64,000 nt of DNA, from assembly GCA_030737835.1 (NCBI GenBank), contig JAUJYN010000021.1:62001-126000 (forward strand). The letters run 5' to 3'. Source of the DNA: Acorus gramineus (lineage: Eukaryota > Streptophyta > Magnoliopsida > Acorales > Acoraceae). The position numbers and the translations under genes are program-made. How positions within the stretch are numbered: position 1 is the stretch's first letter; every line of letters begins with the position of its first letter. Shown here one piece after another: positions 12,830-23,122 of the stretch. The notes beneath the pieces are model-generated. The model worked only from the letters and a program-made list of their open reading frames with translations, was not told where the DNA came from and did not search any database.

Positions 12830-14177
12830 AAGTTCATACAACCCCCTGAAATCTAATTAAAATTCATATAAGCCCTTGACTTTTCTTAAAATCCATATAA
12901 TCCCCTGAAAACACTTAGTAAATCCAAATAACCCCCTGAATGAAATTTTCATTAATAGATGATGAATATTTTACGAATATTTCATTTGGTTGACCCTGAC
13001 TGAAGACACAATATACAAAAAAAATTATTACAACGTGTTAAAAATGTGAAAAATCTTATGAAAAATGATGATTTTACCTCTCTGGATATATTATAAAACT
13101 CTATCCAAGGGCTAAAATCATCATTTATAGAAGGCATTATAGGTTTTTTTTGGTATACCGTTGAGGAGAATATTTTTTCCTTCAATTAAACTATCGGTCT
13201 TTGGAGCCTCCCTTCACGAACTTGGTCCCGATTAGGAAGTGGATCATGCATTCACAATGAAATCGGAGGGACACCGGTGTGGTGCCAGCCAAAGGACCTC
13301 CGAAGAATATATCAATCAGGGATTTAAAACAAAACTCACTTAAATTTTTGTGGCTTGAGAGTAGGAAAATTAGATATTCAATTCAACACCTTAGCTTTTT
13401 GGATTACCTCCCCTTTTATAGGGTCAACTTGGCTAGATTGCCACTTCCACTCTTCTTTGGCTGTTGTAACCGTTTCCCCACTAAACACTTAGTGGACATT
13501 TTTCAGGGGGAACTCTACGTGTTAATGAGGCACGTTGTGCTACTAATTGCCCATGTCCAATAAGTAATGGGCCTTAATTATCTCCTTGTCAGTTACAGAC
13601 ATTACAATTGTCTCACCGTTTCCTTGGTTCTGCTCGTGGCCTTGGGCCTGATCGTGGTTCTGTTATATCTTTGAGTGTATCCGCGAGGTGAAAAATCACC
13701 CGACTAGACCTCTTGTCTGGTCGAGTCTCTCCTGCTCGTCCGCGAGGAGTAAGGTCGTCCGACCAGACCTCTAATCTAATCGTGCCTTATCTACTCGTGG
13801 TGACATTTGCCCGTGATGTGTTCTGACTGTCCGACTAGACCTTCAATCTAGTCGTGTCAGCCTACCCAGGAGTGTCATCATTGCAACCCGGATTTGGATC
13901 CGGGTTTGTGGGCTTTGGTTTTGACTGTCCAAGTCCGTCTTGACTTGACATGTGTCATTCGCTTAACATGGTCCAGATTTTTACCTCCACAACTGTGCTT
14001 TCTATCAGGGTTAATCAAACATAATATTCACAAAATATCCATCATCTGTAAACGTAAATTTTATTCAGGGGTTTATTTGGATTTATTAGGTGTTTTTAGG
14101 GGGTTAGATAGATTTTAAGAAAAGTCAAGGAACTATATGGATTTCAGTCAGTTTACAAGGCATTATATGGATTTTTT
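12830..14177. mobile_element. Mutator-like element with ~150-bp terminal inverted repeats
   Basis: The first and last 150 bp are imperfect inverted copies, by eye about 75-80% identical. Shared blocks are CTTGACTTTTCTTAAAATC, AAATCCAAATAA(C)CCCCTGAA and AGATGATGRATATTTT. The arms themselves contain sub-repeats like AATCCATATAAYCCCCTG. Long TIRs with a non-transposase interior fit a non-autonomous MULE; no transposase is present. The interior (13200-13900) has higher GC and resembles promoter/LTR or captured host DNA, including three hairpins. No clear 9-bp duplication was found, partly because the element sits between two direct repeats. Confidence 0.6.
13701..13854. repeat. Three spaced 23-bp hairpins inside the MULE-like element
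   Basis: At 13701-13723, 13760-13782 and 13832-13854 the sequence has the form CGACYAGACCTYNNRTCTRRTCG: an 8-9 bp stem around a 5-7 nt loop. The spacing is about 60 and 72 bp. Arm differences partly compensate (C/T with A/G), so pairing, including G-T, is kept in all three. Confidence 0.75.
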
Positions 14178-14189
14178 CCTTTTTTATAT

Positions 14190-14335
14190 TGATATTATTT
14201 TCAATTAGATGATGGTGTGAAAAGTTTTAAATATAATAAAAAGAGCTTATAAGAGTTAAGGGCATTTGTAACATTTTAGGTTATGAGATTATTAAATGAG
14301 ACTTTTTTCAATAGAATTCTTAAAAGTAGAAGTTT
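14190..14335. repeat. Right copy of the 145-bp direct repeat
   Basis: Partner of 12687-12829 in the same orientation. It ends in the same TTTTCAATAGAATTCTTAAA block, after which the two copies diverge. Confidence 0.75.
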
Positions 14336-14770
14336 TTGGTATTTTTTATTTTTAGAAGAATTTTTTTTATATTTTCCCTCCAAAAAATTCTAGTATTACA
14401 TTAAAATAAAATTAATAATAATATTATAGGTTAATAGATTTCTAATAAAAATCTAGAAACAAAAATAAAATAAAACCAATATGATGATTAAACCCCTTTA
14501 ATCCCAATAAATTCATTTTTTTTAATTAAATAAAATATAATATAACATAATAAATGAACCCCACCCACATGTGAGAGAAAAAAACATGGGGTCCACTATT
14601 GGTGTTCTGGACCTAAATTTTTATAGAGGTTTGTTTCTTGGGGCCGGATATATCCACCACCTATTTTATCTGTCACACCACCATGTTAAATGCACCTCCT
14701 ATCATTTATTTTCTCATAAACACGCCACTTTATATATATATACATACACACACACACACACACACACACA
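14336..14770. repeat. AT-rich spacer ending in a (CA)12 microsatellite
   Basis: No gene is seen in 14336-14730. A TA run leads into a CA dinucleotide repeat at 14747-14770. The short frames over it are low-complexity. Confidence 0.7.
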
Positions 14771-14824
14771 CTGGCAGGTTCTTAGATGAACGCCCGCAAA
14801 TCATTTTTTTGCTGACGTCCGTCT

Positions 14825-14950
14825 GGACCGTCCGATCGCATGTGATCGGGTGGTCCAATTTTTTTTTAAAAAAAAAGCAAAAAAATAAAAAGTGATGGAT
14901 GAAAAACACCTGACCTTATAGACCATCCGATCAGATATGATCAGACGGTC
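14825..14950. repeat. Pair of ~30-bp palindromes, same theme
   Basis: Two near-perfect palindromes lie 65 bp apart: 14825-14856 (GGACCGTCCGATC, loop GCATGT, GATCGGGTGGTCC) and 14921-14950 (GACCATCCGATC, AGATAT, GATCAGACGGTC). The arms differ between the two copies at positions that mostly keep pairing. They could be subterminal ends of a DNA transposon, but no body was identified. Confidence 0.6.
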
Positions 14951-15280
14951 CAGAAAAAAGAAAAAAAAATCCCACTCACCACCCCCCACAACCCCGACTC
15001 TCTCCAAAACAGAAAACCAGCTAAAAAAAAAGACCCCTTGTGAGGTGCGGCCTCGACCACCCGGCAACCGACCCCGGCGACCCCTCTTTCTCTCTCTTGT
15101 TCTTCCCTCTCTCCTCTCACTCTTACACACACTCTCCCACACTCCCTCGCCTCTCTCTCCGTCTCAGATCCCCACCCCCTCCGCCCTGTCACTCTCTCAT
15201 AGACGCGTCGGATCTGATTGGAGACGTCGACATCGACGCGCCGGATCTAATCTTCCATAGGCGGCACGCCGGTCAAGGAT
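14951..15280. other. Pyrimidine-rich stretch, no gene
   Basis: C- and CT-rich DNA (CTCTCTCTC, CCCTCGCCTC) giving open frames in several phases on both strands. The translations are low-complexity serine/proline or arginine/glycine. It ends where the truncated gypsy element begins. Confidence 0.5.
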
Positions 15281-15784
15281 AAGAAGGGGCGATGGCTGAA
15301 GGAACTATCGGCGTGCTCTGGGCGTACCGAACCACATGAAGGAAACCAACAGGGGAGACCCCGTATGCCCTCGCGTATGGCACAGAGGCAGCCATCCCCA
15401 CTGAGGTCAGGCTCCCAACCCTACGGTCAGCACTCGCTGACTCTTAGCTGAACAACGCGGCCCTCGCCGATAACCTCTCGTCCTGCTCAAAGAACGAAGG
15501 GTAGCCGCTCTCATCTGTCTGGCTGCCTACTGGCGCCAACAAGCTCTTCACTTCAACAAAAAGGTGCGCGCTTGGTCATTTGCGCCCGGCGAGTGGGTAC
15601 TCCAATGTGCCATCGATAACACTCGGGAACTCAAAGTTGGGACACTCGGAGCCACCTGGGAAGGACCGTATGAGGTGGTAGAGGCTTACAGCAAGGGGCA
15701 TACAAGCTTTGCACGGTCAGATTGCGAAAGGTACCCATTCCAACCCCCTGAAACACCATGAACTTGAGAAAGTATTATGTGTAA
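15281..15784 (+). pseudogene. Gypsy integrase C-terminal region, broken
   Basis: The C-terminal end of a Ty3/gypsy pol polyprotein. In shifting frames one reads KGRWLKEL, then LWAYRTT, TGETPYALAYGTEAAIPTEV, RVAALICLAAYW and VRAWSFAPGEWVL, GTLGATWEGPYEVVEA, and a final NLRKYYV with stop at 15782. This is the conserved linker and SH3-like tail of integrase that recurs in Tat-clade elements. At least one internal stop and several frameshifts are present. The 5' break near 15281 is abrupt, so reverse transcriptase and the catalytic core were lost. Confidence 0.8.
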
Positions 15785-16164
15785 GCCGGGCGGCATTTTC
15801 AAATAATGTCTAAAACTACATTTGATTTAAATTCATTCCTTTAGCTTGCATGTGGTTGCACTAAATGATTGAATGGATGTCTGCAAATATTTGTCTATAT
15901 ACACTGTTAGTTATAGGGACCAGTATATTGTTTTCGGTCCTCTCCCCCAAACACGTACGACGTCAGGTTAGGTCCGCCACTAGCTGCCGCCTCCCCCCCC
16001 CCCCCCCCCCCCGCCGATCTGACGGTCGCGGAGAGACCATGTCAAACCGAGTCTAGCCACGTATGTGCGACAAGCGAGTTTAGCCACGTATGTGCGACAA
16101 GTTTAGATGGGAACGAGTCACCCTCTCACGCCCATATACGTGGTCGAATAAAGACCACACTTCC
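15785..16164. other. Gypsy 3' untranslated spacer with a C20 run
   Basis: Noncoding sequence between the integrase stop and the tandem array. It has an uninterrupted run of 20 C at 15993-16012 and a duplicated word TAGCCACGTATGTGCGACAAG (two copies, 16053-16100). Confidence 0.5.
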
Positions 16165-16905
16165 TCCAAGGGTGATGCTGCTTGGACTGTTCAAGCCAGA
16201 GGAAGAGGGGAACCCCAAAGGGTGACGCCGCTAGCCGGTTCAAGCCAAGGGGGACCCACACTGAATCCCAAAGGGTGACGCCGCCAACCGGCTCAAGCTA
16301 GAGGTATAGACTGAATCCCAAAGGGTGATGCCGCTTGCCGATTCAAGCGAGGGATATAGACCAAATCCCAAAGGGTGATGCCGCCTAGCCGGTTCAAGCC
16401 AGGGATAGCTTGGAAGATCCCCTCTTAGGGAGACGCCGTTCGGACCACTCCAGCCAAAGGGAGTAAATTTACCCTGTAGGATGACACCGCGCAGCTAGCT
16501 CAAGCCAGGGGAAAACCCTATCCAATGGAAAGGTGCTGCACAATCAGCTCTAACCAAGGATGCATACCAGGCTCTCGTAGGCTAGCACTGTACAGTCAGC
16601 TTAAGCTAGGTCACAGACCAAATTCCTCACGGCTATGCTGCCATAACAATCCAAGCTAATGGATATGCAAGTCGACCCCCAGAAGGAAATGCTGCAAAGA
16701 CAACTCAAGCAGGGGGCAAACCGAAATCCCGCTGGGAAGGCACCATGAAGGCAGCCTAGGCTGGGACGGGACAAGTCCACCTGTTGGGCTAACGTCATCC
16801 CACGGTTCGGGCCACTAACACATGGTCCAATCCCTCATGACCACGCCTTCAACGGTTCACGTCAGAGGGAAGGCCAACCCCAGAAAAACCATGCCCTAGG
16901 AAAGG
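16165..16905 (+). repeat. ~50-bp tandem array in the gypsy 3' region (about 14 units)
   Basis: The core CCCAAAGGGTGAYGCCGC, then CCGGTTCAAGCCAGGG, repeats with a period of about 50-55 bp. The central units (16205-16410) are most alike and the right half is more diverged (AAGGAAATGCTGCAAAGA type). Each unit holds a small inverted repeat (CCCAAAGGG; CCGGTT with AAGCCAGG). It is not protein-coding. Confidence 0.8.
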
Positions 16906-16987
16906 CAAGGGTTAGGGGGCAATTCACTGCTTGGAAGGCAAGGCCACATTATGGTTATAGCCAAAGGGACGACCTACTAGTCCTTGG

Positions 16988-18169
16988 TGTCGGTATTGAA
17001 AAGGCGCGTGGGGCGTGGTTGGTCTTGGACTTGGGCTTGGTTCGTCTCACAACGAATCGGATCACCGCCCGGTGGGGGTCACTTCTTGGATGGCCTGCCA
17101 AGCCTCCCAAAATGACCGGATTGGTGTGATTGCCACCTACTTTCTCGAAAAGCAGGAAAAGTTGGTGTTTGCTATTAATGGGCTCATGGAGTAGATTATG
17201 TGGGTCCTCTTCTTTGAGACACAACCGGTTGTACATAGAGGTGAAAACGGGGAATACTTTCTGCTTGATAAGAACTTGAAAAGGGCTGTTGAAAATGTGA
17301 GAGGGTGCCAATTACTTGAACCAAGCTGTCTGGGTCCGACGGCTGATTTGAACTAGCCGCCTAGTGCCTGGTTCTTTTGGTTTTGAAAATTGGACAGAAC
17401 CTAGGTAGAAAAGTGGTTTAGCTTGGCTAAAGTTAAAACAAGGTTTAACCAAGGTTTAGAGAAGGTTTATGGAGAGTGGATTTTGGAGGTTTCCTTCTTT
17501 CTCAAATAAGGCTCTCTCTCCCAAAGGGGTTTTGAAGTGGCTTGATAGGGTGTATTGGTGAATGCTATTTGTGGATTGTGGTGTGTTGATGATGTGATGA
17601 TATGTTGAAAATGATGCAAGGGAGTTACCTCTGGACAATAGACTGAATTGGATAATAGGGTGGTTGATTTGACTCCCTATTAGATCTTTTTGTGTTCTGG
17701 TATTTTGTCCAGAAGGGGGGCGGCTACTTGAACTTAGCCATCGGACATGGGGTGGCTAGGTTTAACAACCCACCTTGAACCCACCTTGCATCATCATTTG
17801 CCATATGTCCTATCTCTGACAAGTGGTGGTTTGGGGCGGTTACTAGGTTGGAGCCGTAAGAGATGGGCGGTTAAAATCAACAAACCATTGCAATGATCAA
17901 TCATTAAATACCAACTTTATGTCCCATCCCTGGGAAGCTGTTGGGGGGTGGTTTGTTACTTCTAGCCATCGGTGGAAGGGCAGCTAGTTTGGAGTAGCCG
18001 TCCTGCTTCTGGCCATCGGATTTTCTAAATGTTGGGCCATGTTTTCTTTCTTGTTTTTCCCTCTAGTTTCTTTAAGGTGTTTTCTATTTAATCCAAATGT
18101 GGTCATTTAAAAAATGTTACATGAAGTAAATTTTATTTTCTTTGGATGGTCAAATTTGGGGTATCTACA
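16988..18169. mobile_element. Solo LTR, 1182 bp, TSD CTTGG
   Basis: It begins TGTCGGTATTG and ends GTATCTACA. It is flanked by CTTGG at 16983-16987 and at 18170-18174, a perfect 5-bp duplication. No internal domain is present, so it is the product of LTR-LTR recombination. It lies inside the Tat element's 3' region. The words GCCATCGG and GGCTAG recur several times. The family is not known, and the short minus-strand frame at 16955-17311 has no known motif. Confidence 0.85.
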
Positions 18170-18174
18170 CTTGG

Positions 18175-20291
18175 GTATATCACTCTCGATACTAACCCGA
18201 TCTACATGAAATGGTGATAGGACTACGTCGCATGGCTGTCTTAAACTTTTCATCATACGAACGCATGGGGGCAAGTCGCATCAAGTGATTAAAAACCCTA
18301 CTCCTTCGTAGTTGAAACACGCCCCCGTCACTTGGGACGTAACAGGGGATGACACAACTACGACTAAACTAGTGAGGAATCAAACATGATCGATTTGGCC
18401 GGGAATTCAAACTCAGCTACGATGCAAGTTTTGAAAAAACCCCTTCTCAAAACTCAGATGGGATTCATAATGTTTCAACATTGATTACAAAAGGGAGAGA
18501 AAAAGGGGAGAGAGAGAGGGCGGTAGCGAACTACCACCCTCGTCGAGCACCACTAGGACGATAACGGCAGTGGGCTGGGAGCTCCGGGTACATCCCTGGG
18601 CTGAAGCCCTCCTCCGCATCAACAGAGTCTGGGTGACCCTCTGGTAGATTAGCGGAGTCCCATCCTTGATGGAAACTCCTGGTGCGAGTCACCCTCAACC
18701 CGGCGTCCACCTGACACTAGCGGTCACCTTCAGATGCTTCCTGCTCCAATGCGCGAGACTGCCAGTACGTAGCTGAGCGCTAGAAGTAGTCACGCTCGGT
18801 CTGGAGTAGAGATGCATGCGTCACCGCCAGCACCGTCGCCTCAACACGAGCAAGGGCGTCTGATGACCACATCCTTGGGCCATGGACAAGGGTGGCAGAA
18901 ACCACCTCCTCCACATCGTCAAAGTCCCACTCGGCATCGCTGTTCGCCTCGTCTCCGTCCTCCCGAGAAGAGGACTCGGGATCCGACCGTGGGCGACGAC
19001 CACCTGCCTAGGACGAACTCTCGCCTCTTAGTGATCTCCGTGCGCAGCATAAGGCGAACAGCCCATTGGTGTTGGCCATCGGAGTGCACATATGGATCAA
19101 CATTGGGAAGGACGAAACCTAGACGAAGCTCTGGAGGGCGGGTAGCACTGTTTCCTCCATAAACGGACCCGAGGCCCAGACAGCTTATTCCAAGGTTGAC
19201 GCATCTTGCATGCTACAATACCATGCACGTAAAGATCAAGAAAAATAAAAAAAAAAAGAAAAAGGAAAAAGGGGGCAACCACGTGCGAATACTTATGAAG
19301 GGTCCCGAACCTCGTCGGTACGGGCAGTGTCCCATCTATTAGGCACCACTACACCCCTCCAAGAGCGACCACCTCCTCCTTCCACCTATGGTCGATGTCG
19401 GGTAGCTCGGACAGGGTGGGCCAACGTCTGTTCATGATGAAGTAGAAGCAACACTTCTCGTACGGGCACATCGCGAAGCAGTAGTAGTACATGGCATTGG
19501 CGAACCCAAGGCCATACCCCCTCATCTCATTGAGGTACAACGCCACGTGGAGGACGTTCAGGTGCACCTAAAGCGGTGCAAGCCCAAAACAAGCGAGGAA
19601 GATTGAAATAAGAGGATGGAGGGGGAGATGAATGATCGAAAGGTGGTGGTGTGAGACATACACCTTGCACAGACGGAGCCCGCTCGCACAAACGGAGTCC
19701 CTCTCCATCCTCGACCTAAGGGTCGTATCGGACCCTCCACTTGGAAATACCCCTCGGTAGAGCAGCCATTACGATCGGACAAAGAAAAAGAACAGGAACA
19801 AAAGGAAGAGAGAAATTGAGAGGGTCGATCGAGCGGTGGGCCGAGTAGCCCCTTCCTCCCCTTCTTATAGTGCCAGCAGTGACCGTCCCGAGTTCTAAGC
19901 GCCCCCTTACCGTTCAACACCCTCATTAATGCTGATCGAGCATTAATCTGCCTCAGAACAGTACGACGGGCCTCCTGAACGACGGCTCGATAACAGTTAA
20001 CGAGGGGATGGGCGTTAATCCACCTCGGGAACACTCAGGTCAACGAGATGACATTCGGCGTGACAAGACGACTTAACTCCCCTCGAGAACCATAGTCTCG
20101 ACTAACAGGTGGATTGACATATGTCATCCCGTCAGAACCCCACGAGCTGCTGTGAATAAAAAGAACACACAAGGATCAATGAACATTCCTCCTAATCGAC
20201 CAGCACCGCCCTACACGTGTCACCCCAGGTATATTTTTCCCACCTGATAGGAGGATCATGGATCCCAATCGGATGGAAAAAATGGAGCATC
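18175..20291 (-). pseudogene. Remnant of a Tat-type antisense ORF region
   Basis: Noncoding in the gypsy sense. On the minus strand, 19349-19567 reads LHVALYLNEMRGYGLG and MYYYCFAMCPYEKCCFYF, then RRWPTLSELPDIDHRW, a compositionally normal globular fragment. Other minus-strand pieces at 18820-19282 and 19558-20034 are interrupted. A CACTATAAGAAGGGG on the minus strand (about 19872) could be an old promoter. Tat-group elements carry antisense ORFs here; I cannot confirm homology without a search. Just before the LTR lies GATGGAAAAAATGGAG, a candidate polypurine tract (20271-20287). Confidence 0.45.
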
Positions 20292-20867
20292 TGTAGGGCC
20301 CAAAAATGAGGCTTGCGAACTATGCTCTACATACCGGCATCCCATGACCCGATTGGCAAGGGCCCACGACCCGGATCACCGACCATAAGCGGATCCGACC
20401 CGTCAACCCTTTAATGCCCAATGACCGAGCATCATTCCAAGTCAGTAAATCAAGAACTTAATTTTTAAATCAAGGATTATCAATTGTTGATTCTCTAAAT
20501 CTACACAAATATATTAAATCTAGAGTCATCATGTAGCTGATCCTCTAAGATCACAATAATATATCTTAGATGTGGAATTAATCACCAATTGATCCAGAGG
20601 ATCCCAACAAATCAAGTGTATTTATCAAGGAATAGTGACTGCAGATCTTGCAAATCCCACAAATGACACATAATTGATCCCCAAGAATCTGGGATCCGAT
20701 CCCATCCGTCCAATGGGAGAAGGATTCCCAGAGGATTCTAGAGTTTGTTCAAAAACACTATAAATAGGGAACCAATTCTCCCTACTGAGGTAGGTGAAAT
20801 TCTTTTTTACAATAACCCTAATTGTGCATTCTATTGACTTGAGCATTGGAGGGTCTTTCGCTAGTAA
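20292..20867 (+). repeat. Tat-lineage LTR, left part
   Basis: It starts TGTAGGGCCCAAAAATGAGG after a purine-rich tract. TATAAATAGGG at 20759 is the promoter, followed by TTGACTTGAGCATTGGAGGG, a stretch shared with the LTR at 56149-56800 (TTGACTTGAACGTCGAAAGG). It is interrupted after AGTAA (20863-20867) by the minus-strand LTR and resumes at 33283. Confidence 0.8.
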
Positions 20868-21879
20868 TGTCACGCCCCAGGGCGGCCGTCCCCGGGACGC
20901 GGCAAGTGTATATATGATATCAGTGACAGGAAATCAATAATAAACCACAAACAATCACTAAAATGACACACAGATAAAAGCAGGGCTGACATAATATATA
21001 CACCGAGTGCGGAAGCTAAAGGACTGAGTCTGTAGTCAAAACACACTACAGACTCGATACATAATCAAAAGTCCTGTGAGAGCCAACATGTCATAAATAT
21101 ACACAATAAAATCCAAATATAATCCAACTAAGTGCCCAAGCACAGAACATATACATACAACAGGAAGAAGGGTGCTGATGGCCTCAAAACTCGTGGGACG
21201 CGGCGCTGCCCTCTGCCGGTGTAGTCGCTCGGGAAGCTCCTCGCTCAGAGATCACTGAAAAGACAATATGCGAGGGGTGAGCCACACGCTCAGTGAATAG
21301 CACAACCCATGCATATAGTTCATATTAACCACATTTAATCAATTCATAAGCACAAGTGGCATAATATCACCATCCGGGGGTTCGTTCATCGCCGAAACCC
21401 CATACCCTCACCCTCACCCTCACCCTCAACAGGTGACCTAGGATGTTGGGACTTAGCGGGTTGATAATCATCCATTCATAATCCTGTGGGTCGTCGCATC
21501 GCCGGCCCACCATACCCTCACCCTCACCCTCAACAGGTGACATAGGCTCTTGGGACTGACTAGGCTGTTGGTCACCCTTGGTCCACCGATAGTCTCTCCT
21601 CACTCCGCGGTTGTTTTGTTATATTTGTGTCACTTTTAACCTGCTGGTAACCGTTGGAGCGTCCTGGCAGTTTTTAAAATTTTTAGGGTTTTTCGATCGG
21701 AACCGCATAATTTCAGACTGTTAGCTATCGTCTGAGCTAGAGGACTCCGATTGAAAATCTAACTGCATATTTGGTGTCCTGGTGCCATTTTAGACCTCTC
21801 ACGAAAATTTCATCGAATTCCGGCATCGTTTGCAAAAATTTCGCAGTTCCGGGGCGTATCGGGTTTTTAAGTCGCGCTC

Positions 21880-21889
21880 TACTTAAAAG
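21880..21889 (+). promoter_or_regulatory. TATA-like box of the LTR
   Basis: TACTTAAAAG lies about 265 bp into the LTR. The same position reads CTATTTAAAAGG in the solo LTR ending at 33277 and CTATATAAAAGA in the one ending at 54451 (both on minus), which are better TATA boxes. This places the transcription start about 300 bp in, leaving roughly 2.8 kb of LTR inside the transcript. Confidence 0.55.
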
Positions 21890-22619
21890 GAATCAAAAAA
21901 ATATTTTTGCACTGTTCATTGTCTTCCTCGTCGAGATCTCTCTCTCCCCTCTCCGTTTTTCTTCCGTTCAAGCCCCTTAGACCCTTCAAAATCGAAAACC
22001 CAAAGCACGGGAAGTGTAGATCGGGTCCCGATCTACGCTCCGGTGTCTTCAAATCCGATTTCCGACGATCCTAGCCTCCCCTCTCTCTCCTCTGTTTCGA
22101 GCCAAATCGAGGGCCGTGATAGATCGGGGCGTGAGAAGGCCGTTGTGAAAGGTTTCGGCGCGCGGAGAGCGTCCGGACTTCGCTCCCTCCCCTCGGTAAG
22201 CCCTATTTCTTCACTTTTCTTGCATAGATGTATGCTAGGAGTGTGGATCTGTGTATGGGAGGAGGTCGGCGGCTGTGGGTGGCCGTCGGAGGGCGGTGGA
22301 GGTGGTCGGAGGTCGGTGGGTGGTGGTTTGGGTGGTCTCGGGCAGCAGGTGGTGGTGCTCGGGCTGGTGGGAGATGCTCTCGGGCAGCAGCAGCAGCAGC
22401 GCAGGCTGGGCGCGCGCGGGCATGCGCGCGTGCGTGCGCGGGCGCGCGTGCGCGCGGCGTGCAAGCTGGCGTGCGCGGGGGGAGGCGTGCTGTGCTGGTC
22501 GTGCAGGCGGCTGTGCTGGTCGTGCAGGCGTGCTGGGGGCCTCAGGCAGCGAACGCGAGGAGCTGGTGCGCGAGGTGCTGAGCCGGCTGGGCGTGCGCGC
22601 GAGCGTGCGCGCGCGGGCG

Positions 22620-22800
22620 TGCGCTCGGAGGTGCGTGCGAGGTGCGCGCGAGGTGGCGGAGGTGAGTGCGAGGTGTGCGCGAGGCGCAGCGGGGCAGGCG
22701 AGGTGCGTGCGAGGTGCGCGCGAGGTGCGGCAAGGTGGCGGAGGTGCGTGCGAGGTGCGGCAAGGTGGCGGAGATGCGTGCGGGGTGCGCGCGGGGCGAG
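22620..22800 (+). repeat. 41-bp GC-rich minisatellite in the 5' LTR
   Basis: The units are built from GTGCGTGCGAG, GTGCGCGCGAG, GTGCGGCAAG and GTGGCGGAG (41 bp in all). This LTR has fewer full units than the 3' LTR (28620-28875), and the minus-strand solo LTR at 51031-54451 has four (53140-53303). Because 41 is not a multiple of 3, open frames appear in every phase. Confidence 0.85.
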
Positions 22801-23086
22801 GCGCTGCGCGCGGGGGCGTGCGGGGTGCCCCGGGAAGCTCGGCGGTGTGTCTCGACGGCGGGCAGGGGCCCGGCGGCGTGCGGGGCGCGCGGGCTGAAGC
22901 GCGGCGGTGCAACCGGGCGGTCGGGTGGCCGTGCGGGTGGTTGCCGGAGTGCTCGGGCTAACGTGCGTGCGGGTCGCGTGCACGTTTGCCCGAGTGTTAG
23001 GTGTTTGTTGTGGGTTTTGGGTATTTATTTGAGTATTTAATGATATTTGTGGATTTATACTTACCAAGTAATACCCTGTCTTGCAG

Positions 23087-23122
23087 ATCTCGACGGGCGG
23101 TCGCGCGACGACCCAGATACTG
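23087..23122 (+). other. Putative 36-nt internal exon in the LTR (conserved)
   Basis: It is bounded by CTGTCTTGCAG and GTGAGTGG, near-ideal plant splice sites. The same 36-nt exon with the same borders recurs at 29179-29214, 36735-36770, 48899-48934 and, on minus, 52842-52877. A 39-nt version is present on minus in the solo LTRs near 39998 and 50508. In five of these, one frame reads DLDGRSRxDP and stays open across the join to exon 3. Confidence 0.6.

Noticed and set aside
16165-16905. CRISPR-like regular repeats
   Set aside because: Units are contiguous and diverged with no unique spacers, in a plant retrotransposon 3' region.
21405-21425. Telomere-like CCCTCA repeats
   Set aside because: The step is CCCTCA, not the plant telomere CCCTAAA, and it recurs at a fixed place in every giant LTR.
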